DNA of 64,000 nucleotides from Paenibacillus naphthalenovorans (GTDB lineage: Bacteria; Bacillota; Bacilli; Paenibacillales; NBRC-103111), in assembly GCF_900099895.1 (NCBI RefSeq), contig NZ_FNDY01000010.1, positions 1 to 64,000 of the forward strand, in the 5' to 3' direction. Of this stretch, positions 54,909-63,969 are shown piece by piece (position 1 is the stretch's first letter; each line of letters opens with the position of its first letter). The notes under the pieces are model-generated. The model saw only the letters and a list, made by a program, of their open reading frames with translations. It ran no database searches and was not told the origin of the DNA. The translations under genes were made by a program, and so were the position numbers.

Positions 54909-57698
54909 TTATCTTGCGGCAGGTCCGATCGGTTTCGGGCCGCCGCCGTATGTCATGCGCTTGCGCTTGGAGGAACCGCTCAGCACGCTGCCAATGCCCA
55001 TGAGGAAGCTTGGAATACCAGCAAATACGAGGACGAGCAGCCAATCGAGCCCCCCGAGCGGGACGGTCTTGAAAATCGGCTGAAGCTGCTCCACGTACAG
55101 TACGGGCAGCATCAGCAGCAGCGAAGAAACGACCGCCAGTACAAGCCAAACGTTTTGCAGCGGATTGCGGTGAAAGATCGAGCGCGAGCTCCGGCAGTCG
55201 AACACATGAATAAGCTGCGCCATAACGAGCGTAACGAACGCAACCGTCTGTGCTTTGACCAGCGCATTCGGGCTGTCTCCTCCCTGCTTCAAGGTGATGT
55301 AGAAAGCCGCCAGCGTACACAATCCGATCAGGATTCCGCGGCTGACAATCTTCCATCCCAGACGCCGCGCAAAAATGTTCTCCTTGGCCGAACGCGGCTT
55401 CTGCTGCATAAGATCCTTCTCCGCCTGATCGACGCCGAGCGCCATCGCCGGCAGGCCGTCGGTCACCAGATTGACCCATAAAATCTGGATCGGCACCAGC
55501 GGCAGCGGCAGCCCGCACATCATGGCCAGGAACATCGTCATAATTTCTCCGACATTGGAAGCAAGCAAGTACCGGATAAATTTGCGGATATTCTCATAAA
55601 TGCCCCGCCCTTCTTCAATAGCGGATACGATGGTGGCGAAATTATCGTCGCTGAGCACTAGCGCAGACGCTTCTTTAGATACATCCGTACCGCTGATGCC
55701 CATCGCAATGCCGATATCCGCCGCCTTGATGGCCGGCGCGTCGTTCACACCGTCTCCGGTCATCGCTACCGTATGGCCCCGGCGCTGAAGCGACTTGACG
55801 ATCCTCAGCTTGTGCTCCGGAGAAACGCGGGCGTACACATACACGTCATCCACCCGTTTGTCCAGCTCGTCGTCGGTCATCACCGAAAGCTGGCGGCCAT
55901 TCATGGCCAGCCCGTCCTGCGGAAGAATGCCGAGCTGCAAGGCAATCGCCTCCGCCGTGGTTTGGTGGTCGCCCGTAATCATGACGGTCTTGATCCCCGC
56001 ACGACGGCATTTGACGATCGCTTCCCTGACCTCGCGCCTCGGCGGGTCGATCATGCCTGTCAAGCCTACAAACACAAGCTGGTATTCCAGCTGCGTTTCC
56101 TGAAGGTCCCGATCCGCCGGCTTCAGATCCCGATAAGCGAGTCCCAGCACGCGCAGCGCGTTTTTGGCCATGTCCTCATTGGCGGAGAGTACCTTCTGCT
56201 TTAATGTGGGAGTAAACGGGATGATTTTATCATCCCACAATATATAAGAGCACTGCTGCACCAGCACATCGGGCGCCCCCTTCGTACATACCATCCGCCC
56301 TCCCTGGTGCTCCACGACAACAGACATCCGTTTTCTCTCTGAATCGAAAGGCAACTCGTTGACCCGGCGGTACAGCCCATCCAGAGAACGCTGCGTAATG
56401 CCCGCTTTCGCCCCCAGGACAACAAGCGCCCCCTCTGTCGGGTCTCCCTTGATACGCCAAGCGCGGGACGGTTCGGCATCCGCTTTTTTCTTCTTGTTGT
56501 CACTTGTTTCTTCATGCAGAGAAGCATTGTTGCAAAGCACGGATATCTGAAGCAATCGGCGGAGCATTTGATTTTTTTTAATGTCCGCCTGCTCTCCGTT
56601 CCTCAGAATATCCCCGCGAGGGTCGTAGCCGTCCCCGGTGACCTCCAGCCAGTGGCCTCCTACCCATAAGTGGGTGACCGCCATTTTGTTCTGGGTTAAC
56701 GTTCCCGTTTTATCGGAGCAAATCACCGATGCGCAGCCCAGCGTTTCGACCGACGGCAGCTTGCGGACGATCGCTTTGCGCTGAATCATCCGCTGTACGC
56801 CGAGAGCCAGAGCGATCGTTACGATGGCCGGCAGGCCTTCTGGAATCGCTGCAACCGCCAGGCTGACGCCGGCCAAAAACATGCCGTACGGTTCCTGCCC
56901 GTGCAGGATGCCCGCTGCGACGACCATCACCGTCAATGCCAGAGCGACGATGATCAGAATTTTACCGAGCTGCTCCAGACGATGCTGCAGCGGCGTCTCC
57001 ATCGCATCCGTGTTTTGAATGAGATCCGCGATCTTGCCCATTTCCGTGGCCATGCCGGTACGAATTACGACCCCTTTAGCCGAGCCCCTCGTCAGCAGGG
57101 TTCCCATAAATCCCAGATTGCGCTGATCTCCGAGAGTTACGCCTTCTCCGTGAATCGCCCCGATATGCTTGGCTACCGGAACGGACTCCCCCGTGAGCGC
57201 CGACTCTTCCGCATACGTGCTGTATACCTCGATAAAACGGATATCGGCCGGAATGCGGTCGCCGCTTTCCAGCACGACAATATCGCCCGGAACCAGCTCG
57301 CGGGCCGGAAGCTGCTCCAGCTTTCCGTCTCTGATCACCTTGGCATTGGGTGCGGAAAGCTCCTTTAGCGCGCGCAAGGAACGCTCTGCACGAAACTCCT
57401 GCACGAAGCCAAGAATTCCGTTCATAATGATGATGGCGATAATCGTGATGGCATCCAAATATTCACCGAGCAAGCCGGATATTAATGTAGCTCCAACGAG
57501 TACCAGAACCATGAAATCTTTAAACTGGTTCAAAAAAAGCGTGAGCGCCGATATGCCTTGTCCATCCGCCAGCTCATTTTTGCCGTAAACGGCAAGCCGC
57601 TTGTCCGCTTCTTCCGCAGCCAGCCCTTTTGAGGGCTCCGTCCCCGACGACTGCAGCGTTTCCTCGGCCGTCATTTGATACCAATGTTTCTGACTCAT
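54909..57698 (-). CDS. calcium-translocating P-type ATPase
   Basis: A 929-residue P-IIA ATPase (YloB/SERCA type). The N-terminal cation-ATPase domain is followed by TM helices, the actuator motif LTGESVPV (near 168), the ion-site motif AAIPEGLPA, the phosphorylated Asp329 in CSDKTGTLTQNKM, the nucleotide domain (KGAPDVLV), MTGDGVNDAPAIKAADIGIA and C-terminal helices with NLVTDGLPAMALGVD. It should export Ca2+ at the cost of ATP; the Bacillus homologue acts during sporulation. The start follows GGGAGGGAAAGAGCAG. Confidence 0.95.
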   Translation of the reverse strand: MSQKHWYQMTAEETLQSSGTEPSKGLAAEEADKRLAVYGKNELADGQGISALTLFLNQFKDFMVLVLVGATLISGLLGEYLDAITIIAIIIMNGILGFVQEFRAERSLRALKELSAPNAKVIRDGKLEQLPARELVPGDIVVLESGDRIPADIRFIEVYSTYAEESALTGESVPVAKHIGAIHGEGVTLGDQRNLGFMGTLLTRGSAKGVVIRTGMATEMGKIADLIQNTDAMETPLQHRLEQLGKILIIVALALTVMVVAAGILHGQEPYGMFLAGVSLAVAAIPEGLPAIVTIALALGVQRMIQRKAIVRKLPSVETLGCASVICSDKTGTLTQNKMAVTHLWVGGHWLEVTGDGYDPRGDILRNGEQADIKKNQMLRRLLQISVLCNNASLHEETSDNKKKKADAEPSRAWRIKGDPTEGALVVLGAKAGITQRSLDGLYRRVNELPFDSERKRMSVVVEHQGGRMVCTKGAPDVLVQQCSYILWDDKIIPFTPTLKQKVLSANEDMAKNALRVLGLAYRDLKPADRDLQETQLEYQLVFVGLTGMIDPPRREVREAIVKCRRAGIKTVMITGDHQTTAEAIALQLGILPQDGLAMNGRQLSVMTDDELDKRVDDVYVYARVSPEHKLRIVKSLQRRGHTVAMTGDGVNDAPAIKAADIGIAMGISGTDVSKEASALVLSDDNFATIVSAIEEGRGIYENIRKFIRYLLASNVGEIMTMFLAMMCGLPLPLVPIQILWVNLVTDGLPAMALGVDQAEKDLMQQKPRSAKENIFARRLGWKIVSRGILIGLCTLAAFYITLKQGGDSPNALVKAQTVAFVTLVMAQLIHVFDCRSSRSIFHRNPLQNVWLVLAVVSSLLLMLPVLYVEQLQPIFKTVPLGGLDWLLVLVFAGIPSFLMGIGSVLSGSSKRKRMTYGGGPKPIGPAAR

Positions 57699-57848
57699 CT
57701 GCTCTTTCCCTCCCAAAAGGTCGTCTAGGCTAAATGTATTCAGACAAGCCACAAAATATCACGTTTTCCTTCGAAGAGAAAATATGGCATGATAAAGGGT
57801 AGCACTTAAAAACAGACTCATCCTCGCACGATTGGAGTTGTTCTTAAC

Positions 57849-59630
57849 ATGTCATTAGACGGTCTCGTCGTTCACGGCCTCTCCCGCGAGCTGCAAAGCT
57901 GCGTCATGGGCCGAATCAATAAAATACAAATGCCTTCCAATAACGATATTATTGTGCAGATCCGCGCGGCGGGCCGCACCGTGAAGCTGCTTCTGTCGGC
58001 CAACCCGACTTACCCGCGTGTCCATCTCACGGAACAAAGCTTTATGAATCCGCTGGAAGCGCCCATGTTTTGCATGCTCCTGCGCAAGCACTGTGAAGGA
58101 GGCATCATCGAAGCGATCGAACAGCCCGGGCTTGAACGGATTCTTCACTTCCGCATCCGCCAGCGCGATGAACTGGGCGACCTGAGCGTCAAAACGCTCA
58201 TTGTGGAAATCATGGGCCGCCACAGCAACATCATCTTGATGGACCCGGCCACCGGCGTGATTTTGGACGGGATTCATCACGTTACGCCGGCGATCAGCAG
58301 CTACCGCGTAGTCATGCCCGGCAGCAGCTATATTGCGCCCCCGGAACAGCACAAGACGTTGCCGTTCGACTTGAACAAAGACCGGTTTATTGCACTGATG
58401 GCGGAAAGCGCCGAGGGTGTCCCGCCTGAGGAGGCGGCCTCACGCCGCTTCTGGGAGCAGACGCTGGTGCAGCGCCTAAGCGGTTTTAGCCCGCTGGGCG
58501 CCCGCGAGCTCGTTTATCGAGCTTTGGGAGACGGTCCTGCCGTTATGTCCCCTGCCGATATGGCGGAGAAATTGTGGGAGCCCCTGCGCTTGCTGACGGA
58601 TCAGGTCCGCAGCGGAGTGCTCGATCCGGTGATTGTGGAGCAGGAGCAAACCGGGAAAACCTTTTTTTCCGTCACCGCTCTCACCCACATTCCCGGAGAG
58701 GTTCGCCGTTACGAGACGGTCAGCGCTTGTCTGGAAGCTTATTATGGGGACAAGGCCGAACGGGATGCCGTCAAGCAAAAGGCGTCCGACCTGCTCAGGC
58801 TCCTTTCCAATGAACGGAGCAAAAACGTCAAGAAGCTGGAAAAGCTCGAGGAGACGCTGAAGGAAGCGCGCGAGGCCGATAAGTTTCGCATTCTCGGGGA
58901 GCTGCTTACGGCATCGATGCACCTGGTCACCAAAGGCGAGCGGCAAATCGAGGTCATCAATTATTATGATGAGGAGCAGCGCCCAATTACGATCGAGCTT
59001 GATCCTTTACTGACCGCCTCGGAAAACGCGCAGCGCTACTTCAAAAAATATACGAAAAGCAAAAACAGCCTGATCGCCGTAGAGGAGCAGATGGCGCAAG
59101 CGCACGAGGAAATCGGTTATTTGGACAATCTGATACAGCAGCTGTCGAGCGCAGGACTTGCAGATATCGAGGAGATTCGCGAGGAGCTGGAGGAACAAGG
59201 ATACCTTCGCAGCCGCGGCAAGAAGGGACGCAAAAAAAAGCCGAATCAAAAGCCGCTTCTTTCTTGCTATACTTCCAGCGAAGGCGTACCTATTTATGTC
59301 GGCAAAAATAACACCCAGAACGAATACTTGACCAACCGTCTCGCCCATTCGGGGGATACGTGGCTGCACACCAAAGACATTCCAGGGTCCCACGTCGTCA
59401 TCCGCAGCTCCGAATACGGCGAAGCCACTTTGCATGAAGCCGCCCGGCTGGCCGCTTATTACAGCCAGGCCAGGGAATCGAGTCAAGTGCCTGTCGATTA
59501 CACGCTGATCAGGCATGTACGCAAACCCAACGGCGCCAAACCCGGGTTCGTCATTTACGAGCATCAAAAAACGCTGTTCGTTACGCCCGACGCCGAAGCC
59601 ATCAAACAGATGCCGGTTACGGTAAAGTAA
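57849..59630 (+). CDS. rqcH: ribosome quality control protein RqcH
   Basis: A 593-residue NFACT protein (YloA, formerly called fibronectin-binding). It has NFACT-N (about 1-200, starting MSLDGLVVHGLSRELQ), a coiled coil (about 310-440) and NFACT-R near 460-560 (YVGKNNTQNEYLTN, DTWLHTKDIPGSHVVI). RqcH binds split 50S subunits with stalled peptidyl-tRNA and adds C-terminal alanine tails. It is divergent from the ATPase gene. A solo IS end begins 4 bases after its stop. Confidence 0.96.
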   Translation: MSLDGLVVHGLSRELQSCVMGRINKIQMPSNNDIIVQIRAAGRTVKLLLSANPTYPRVHLTEQSFMNPLEAPMFCMLLRKHCEGGIIEAIEQPGLERILHFRIRQRDELGDLSVKTLIVEIMGRHSNIILMDPATGVILDGIHHVTPAISSYRVVMPGSSYIAPPEQHKTLPFDLNKDRFIALMAESAEGVPPEEAASRRFWEQTLVQRLSGFSPLGARELVYRALGDGPAVMSPADMAEKLWEPLRLLTDQVRSGVLDPVIVEQEQTGKTFFSVTALTHIPGEVRRYETVSACLEAYYGDKAERDAVKQKASDLLRLLSNERSKNVKKLEKLEETLKEAREADKFRILGELLTASMHLVTKGERQIEVINYYDEEQRPITIELDPLLTASENAQRYFKKYTKSKNSLIAVEEQMAQAHEEIGYLDNLIQQLSSAGLADIEEIREELEEQGYLRSRGKKGRKKKPNQKPLLSCYTSSEGVPIYVGKNNTQNEYLTNRLAHSGDTWLHTKDIPGSHVVIRSSEYGEATLHEAARLAAYYSQARESSQVPVDYTLIRHVRKPNGAKPGFVIYEHQKTLFVTPDAEAIKQMPVTVK

Positions 59631-59633
59631 AAA

Positions 59634-59650
59634 GGGGCTGTCCCATAAGT
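59634..59650 (+). mobile_element. solo IS end next to rqcH
   Basis: GGGGCTGTCCCATAAGT is nearly the same as the ends of the element at 24677-25822 (16 of 17 bases to its right end). No matching second end is found nearby, so it is a truncated or recombined element. Confidence 0.65.
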
Positions 59651-59706
59651 CAACCTGATGGATGAACTGTACCCTGTCAAATAGACAGTACTAAAATAAA
59701 AATCAG

Positions 59707-59778
59707 TTAAGCGGCCTTCGTCCTGAATTCCTTCGGACTGAGGCCGTTTAATTTGGCTTGTAACCATTCGTTAGTAAA
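59707..59778 (-). pseudogene. C-terminal scrap of an IS3-type transposase
   Basis: On the minus strand the frame reads NEWLQAKLNGLSPKEFRTKA then stop. This resembles the C-terminus of IS3-family (IS150-like) OrfB proteins, which end in (R)IQAKLNGLSP-EFR. The sequence beyond its stop (CTGTCTATTTGACAGGGTAC) looks like an IS3-type terminal repeat. Everything upstream of about 59778 is lost. Confidence 0.5.
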
Positions 59779-60203
59779 AGAAGATGTACGCATCAATGTC
59801 CCTTTGCAGCTCATTAAAGTTACTGTACGTGTTCAAATAATACATCTCACATTGGCAGGAGTAAGGGTATGGGAATCATTTCCATGGTCATCGTCGGCAG
59901 ATCTCTGTTACGCTGATGTTCAGCATAACAGAGACAATCCGCCACCGAAGGCGGTTCTACACCAATTCACGCCTGCGTTTCATTTTCCTCGCCGTTTCTT
60001 GAGCGCCGCCAACGGACAGCAGGATGAAGCTGACTGGCAGAAATGCAAATGCGCAAGATGGCGGCATGCGTACGCCGGTGCAAACGGCTGTTATAGAGGA
60101 TGCAACTTGGGGTTGCTGGGCAGCTGCAACCAAAGCTATCTTTACTTTTCACATGGGGTTTAACAATAATGGATGTATATGATGCAGAAAGGTGACTGCC
60201 GAA
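59779..60203. other. gene-poor scar region
   Basis: Holds the hairpin at 59902-59934 and no supported intact gene. The minus-strand reading between about 60120 and 59960 (containing CTGVRMPPSCAFAFLPVSFI and GGAQETARKMKRRR) could be a fragment of a lost membrane protein; this is speculative. Confidence 0.4.
59902..59934. repeat. long imperfect palindrome
   Basis: TCTCTGTTACGCTGA and TCAGCATAACAGAGA form a 15-bp stem with a single C-A mismatch and a TGT loop. It has no T-tract on either side. It could be a leftover transposon or integron-like structure. Confidence 0.5.
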
Positions 60204-60533
60204 ATGATTTTTGCGGAGAAGTTAAAAAACGAGAGAAAGAAAAAAGGCTGGTCTCAAGAAGAATTGGCGGAAAAACTTTTTGTAAGTCGACAGTCGGTTT
60301 CCAAATGGGAAAATGGTCAAAATTATCCGAGCATTGAAATCATTATTAAAGTGAGTGATCTCTTTGGCGTAACCATTGATTCTCAAGACAATATTTTGAA
60401 ACTAAGTTCCGGGCTTCGGCCAGCGACCAAACCGGGGTCATCATTTGCGGATCTTCATGGCCGCAATCCTTTCCGCTCGAACAACCGGTCCACCACATCC
60501 GCGTCGATTCGGCGAGCCCCGATGGGCGCATGA
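60204..60533 (+). pseudogene. truncated XRE-family regulator
   Basis: About 59 codons encode an intact HTH: MIFAEKLKNERKKKGWSQEE, then LAEKLFVSRQSVSKWENGQN and YPSIEIIIKVSDLFGVTID. Full-length relatives continue with ELLRSDE and a further domain. Here the reading changes to unrelated sequence after about 60380 and runs on antisense into the end of the PHP gene. It may still make a short DNA-binding peptide, but it looks like a deletion product. Confidence 0.7.
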
Positions 60534-61303
60534 AACACAACGCCGCCCCGTTCGCCATGATAATCGGACCCCGCTGTAATGAGCAAATCATGCTCTTGCG
60601 CCAATGCCGCATAATGTTCTTCCTGTTCCGGCGAATGATCCGAATGGTAGGCCTCCAAGCCGATCATTCCGGCCTGCGCAAGCTGCGGGATCAAATCATC
60701 CTGTCCGTATAGCCCCGGATGGGCAAGCACCGCGGCGCCTCCCGCTTCCATAATCCAGCGAACGGCCTCAAACGGCGTAATCCGCGGCGGATTGACATAG
60801 GCCGCCGCCCCTTTGGCCAAATAACGGTTGAAAGCGTCGGCCATGGAATCTGCCGCTCCGAGACGTACGAGGGCATCCGCGATATGCGGCCTTCCGATCG
60901 TATCTCCCTCTTTTTTCGAAGCCTGTACCGACTTTAGAACGTCTTCCATCGTAATGGAGATGCCAAGCTCCTGCAAACGGGCGACCATCATTTCATTGCG
61001 CCGGTCCCGAACCTGTCTCAGGTCTGCCAACCTGGACAAGAATAGCGAATCCTTTTCATCGATCCAATACCCGAGCACATGAATGTCCTGCCCGTTATGC
61101 ACCGTACTGATTTCCACTCCGGGGATAACGGCTATGCCATACTTCAATCCGGCCTCCTGAGCCTCGGCCAGCCCTCCCACCGTATCATGATCCGTTACGG
61201 CTACGGCGCTTAAGCCTGCTTCCGAGGCCAACCTGACGTTGTCGGACGGAGAGCCGGTGCCGTCGGATGCCAGCGTATGAGTATGCAAATCGGCGTAAGA
61301 CAT
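60455..61303 (-). CDS. PHP-domain phosphoesterase
   Basis: A 282-residue PHP protein of the TrpH/YciV type. Metal motifs are DLHTHTLASDGTGSP at the start, AVTDHDTVGGL near 36, PGVEISTVHNGQDIHVLGYW near 62 and TAGSDYHGERG near 240. Relatives are 5'-3' exonucleases maturing 5S/23S rRNA or AMP phosphatases. Its 3' end is intact although the neighbouring sequence is rearranged. It lies about 100 bases downstream of the LysR gene. Confidence 0.9.
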   Translation of the reverse strand: MSYADLHTHTLASDGTGSPSDNVRLASEAGLSAVAVTDHDTVGGLAEAQEAGLKYGIAVIPGVEISTVHNGQDIHVLGYWIDEKDSLFLSRLADLRQVRDRRNEMMVARLQELGISITMEDVLKSVQASKKEGDTIGRPHIADALVRLGAADSMADAFNRYLAKGAAAYVNPPRITPFEAVRWIMEAGGAAVLAHPGLYGQDDLIPQLAQAGMIGLEAYHSDHSPEQEEHYAALAQEHDLLITAGSDYHGERGGVVFHAPIGARRIDADVVDRLFERKGLRP

Positions 61304-61409
61304 CATGAATACCTCCCCTTAACATGCCTATTTTATCTGTTTCGTTGTCACAGATTTCCGTTGGGCCGTACCCGGCTTGCTTTTGGATCCGTCCGGTCTG
61401 TCCGGTCTG

Positions 61410-62321
61410 TTATAACCATTGGCTCAGATCCCGCTCTCTCAAGAACGTCAAGAACGTCACCGCAGAAATGGGAAGCAGTGTGGAGCTCAAATAGATCGCA
61501 TAGAAACTCCGCGTAAAGCGAATGCCTTCGACATCCTTTACTTTCAGCACTCCAAGAGCCGCCTCGTGCCTTACCGAGGATTGGGACAGGATGGAAATCC
61601 CGAGGCCCGCTTCCACCGCCGATTTGACCGCTCCCGTACTGCCAAGCTCCATCACGATTTTGAGCATGGATACGTCGCATCCCGCCTTTGCCAGTTCCTC
61701 TTCCATCACCCTTCGCGTACCCGAGCCCTGCTCCCGGAGCACAAAGGGATACTTCAGCATCTCTTCCAACGGAATACGCTCCCGTTCCGCCAAAGGATGA
61801 TTCTGCGGGACAATCAGCTTCAGCTCGTCGCTGAGCACCGCTTCCGTATGCACATCGGGATGCTTCACTTCGGCCTCCACTAAACCGAAGGTTAACTGAT
61901 GGTTCAGGACTTCTTCAAGAATCAGCTTCGTGTTGTTGACTTTCATACTAACCGATATATTCGGATATTCGGCGCTAAACGGCCCGAGCAGTCTGGGCAA
62001 AATATATTCCCCTACCGTCAAGCTTGCTCCCAAATGAAGTCTGCCTTCCAGCATATGCGTGAACTTGGACATACTGATGTCCGTTTCCTTCATCAGCTCA
62101 ATGCTGCGCAAAGCAAACGGCAGCAGCGTGCGTCCCGCCTCCGTCAACTCGACCCGCTTGGTCGAACGGATGAACAGCTTCGTTCCAAAATAATCTTCGA
62201 GCGACTGCACCTGCATCGTAACAGCCGGTTGAGTCATATGAAGCGCCTGCGCGGCATGAGAAAAACTGCCCTTCTCCGCAACCGTATAAAAAATATGAAG
62301 CTGGTGAAAATTTAGCGCCAT
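61410..62321 (-). CDS. LysR-family transcriptional regulator
   Basis: A 303-residue LysR protein: N-terminal winged HTH (FHQLHIFYTVAEKGSFSHAA then QALHMTQPAVTMQVQSLEDY) and a periplasmic-binding-like effector domain (about 90-295, with LREQGSGTRRVMEEEL). The effector domain looks like the CysL/YeiE group. No divergent target gene is adjacent. It may be co-transcribed with the PHP gene, though the 106-base gap leaves this open. Confidence 0.92.
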   Translation of the reverse strand: MALNFHQLHIFYTVAEKGSFSHAAQALHMTQPAVTMQVQSLEDYFGTKLFIRSTKRVELTEAGRTLLPFALRSIELMKETDISMSKFTHMLEGRLHLGASLTVGEYILPRLLGPFSAEYPNISVSMKVNNTKLILEEVLNHQLTFGLVEAEVKHPDVHTEAVLSDELKLIVPQNHPLAERERIPLEEMLKYPFVLREQGSGTRRVMEEELAKAGCDVSMLKIVMELGSTGAVKSAVEAGLGISILSQSSVRHEAALGVLKVKDVEGIRFTRSFYAIYLSSTLLPISAVTFLTFLRERDLSQWL

Positions 62322-62498
62322 TATATCGAATCCTCCGCCTACTTGGTACCCATCATATGAGAAGCTTATAATCGAAGATCAAAAGAACGTCTGACGAGTC
62401 TTAAAAAACATCTTGGGCAATCAGAAAGGTGAACCTCCAGTTCAAATCGATCCTTCAGCCTATTATAACAAAAAACAAAAGGGCTGTTTGGAAAAAAC

Positions 62499-62536
62499 AA
62501 AAAAATACGCCGGGCAGAGCTCCGCTCCGGGCGTAT
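62499..62536 (-). terminator. terminator after ylbG
   Basis: On the minus strand ATACGCC (62536-62530) pairs with GGCGTAT, with an inner GAGC/GCTC stem, followed by TTTTTT. Confidence 0.85.
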
Positions 62537-62567
62537 GATATAACATATGCAGACGCAAGTTCCGCCG

Positions 62568-62834
62568 TTATAACGTGTAGAATCTTGTTTTATCAGGAAT
62601 ATTATTATTATACTCGGTTTTGATTTCATTGCGGTACGACCGCTCGACTTTTTTGACGAAGGGCAGCTTTTGCAGCTGCTTTACCGTTTCGTCCAAACGG
62701 CTGGAATATACGTACATGGCGGCATAATGCAGCTTTTTGGAGAGGTAATGCACATTGCCGTATTTCTCCAAATGTTTGCTAGCCGCTTTTAAATCGCTAA
62801 ACCAAACGATGATTCCGCTGCGCTCAGGAAACAT
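62568..62834 (-). CDS. ylbG: YlbG/DUF2129 family protein
   Basis: An 88-residue protein: GIIVWFSDLKAASKHLEKYG, then NVHYLSKKLHYAAMYV and FVKKVERSYRNEIKTEY align with B. subtilis YlbG. Function is unknown. It is separated by about 40 kb from the rest of the ylb block (rsmD at 22880), but a possible ylbF 3' end lies at the right edge, so the ylbF-ylbG neighbourhood may persist with an asparaginase gene between. Confidence 0.9.
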   Translation of the reverse strand: MFPERSGIIVWFSDLKAASKHLEKYGNVHYLSKKLHYAAMYVYSSRLDETVKQLQKLPFVKKVERSYRNEIKTEYNNNIPDKTRFYTL

Positions 62835-62910
62835 AGCTCATAACCTTCTTTCTTAAACCCATACTGGTGGTACGGATCTTTAATCTAATGATGAAAGGAT
62901 GAAAGCAATA

Positions 62911-63930
62911 ATGCAATCCTTTGACCAAGACAACCTCTGTGAGGTAACCCGCGGCAATCTGACGGAAAGCATGCATCGCGGTCATATTGCCGTGGTGGAC
63001 AACAAAGGCAAGCTGATCGCTTGCGCCGGCAACCCCCGGCATTACGGATATATGCGTTCAACCGCCAAGCTGCTTCAGGCCATTCCGCTGCTGGAAGCCC
63101 GGGGCGACGAACAATTCGGGCTGACCGAAGCCGAAACGGCTTTGTGCTGCTCTTCCCACGGCGGGGAACCGGAGCACACCGCGGCGGTGCAATCGATTCT
63201 GCATAAGCTCGGACTAACTGAAAGCGCTCTAGCATGCGGCCGGCAGGAACCGCTATATAAGCCCTCGGCCGACGAGCTGAAACAAAAGGCGCTGCAGCCG
63301 TCGCAGCTCCACAACACTTGCTCCGGCAAGCATGCCGGCATGCTGGTCCTGGCAAAGGCAATGAATGTATCTATAAAACAGTATACCCGTTTGGAGCATC
63401 CTGTCCAACAAAAAATGCTGCACATCATCTCATTCATGTGCGGCGTATCAACAGAGAATATCGGTGTCGGCACCGATGGCTGCGGCGTGCCCGTATTTGC
63501 AGTGCCGCTGTCTGCACTCGCCTATGCATACGCCCGTCTGGGCGCCCCTGACGAGCTTGCAGCCCAGCGCGCCGCGGCGTGCCGTAAGATCATCCATGTC
63601 ATCGGCCGACATCCTTACTATGTAGCAGGCACCAACCGGTTCGACACCCGGCTTGCCGAAGTAACGCAAGGCCGCGTCATCGGCAAAATGGGTGCCGAAG
63701 GGGTGTATGCCCTGGCTGTCCCGGATCGCGGGATCGGTCTGGCTGTCAAGATTGAGGACGGCGCCGAACGCGCCCTCTATCCGACAGCAGCCGAGGCTTT
63801 AATGCAGCTTGGAGCCCTGACCCGGGAGGAAGCCGGACGGCTTGCCGAATTTCATTACCCCAAGGTCATGAACCGGCGAGGCGAGACCGTAGGCTCTATC
63901 CGTCCGTCATTTCAGCTTCGGCAGCCTTAA
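62911..63930 (+). CDS. asparaginase II-family amidohydrolase
   Basis: A 339-residue protein of the asparaginase_II family (PF06089, as in the Rhizobium thermolabile enzyme), unrelated to the classical AnsA fold. Conserved segments are EVTRGNLTESMHRGHIAVVD, MRSTAKLLQAIPLL, CSSHGGEPEHTAAV, NTCSGKHAGMLVLAKAM and GTDGCGVPVFAVPL, the Ser-Lys-Cys region of the active site. It probably hydrolyses L-asparagine. Start 62911 is preferred over 62899 because AAAGGATG would overlap the latter. Confidence 0.88.
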   Translation: MQSFDQDNLCEVTRGNLTESMHRGHIAVVDNKGKLIACAGNPRHYGYMRSTAKLLQAIPLLEARGDEQFGLTEAETALCCSSHGGEPEHTAAVQSILHKLGLTESALACGRQEPLYKPSADELKQKALQPSQLHNTCSGKHAGMLVLAKAMNVSIKQYTRLEHPVQQKMLHIISFMCGVSTENIGVGTDGCGVPVFAVPLSALAYAYARLGAPDELAAQRAAACRKIIHVIGRHPYYVAGTNRFDTRLAEVTQGRVIGKMGAEGVYALAVPDRGIGLAVKIEDGAERALYPTAAEALMQLGALTREEAGRLAEFHYPKVMNRRGETVGSIRPSFQLRQP

Positions 63931-63960
63931 GATGGCATTAACGACCGTCATAAGGCTTCT
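63924..63960 (+). terminator. weak terminator-like stem after the asparaginase
   Basis: GCCTTA (63924-63929) and TAAGGC (63951-63956), with partial inner pairing, are followed by TTCTTCC. The stop codon lies in the 5' arm. Confidence 0.35.
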
Positions 63961-63969
63961 TCCGCCGCC

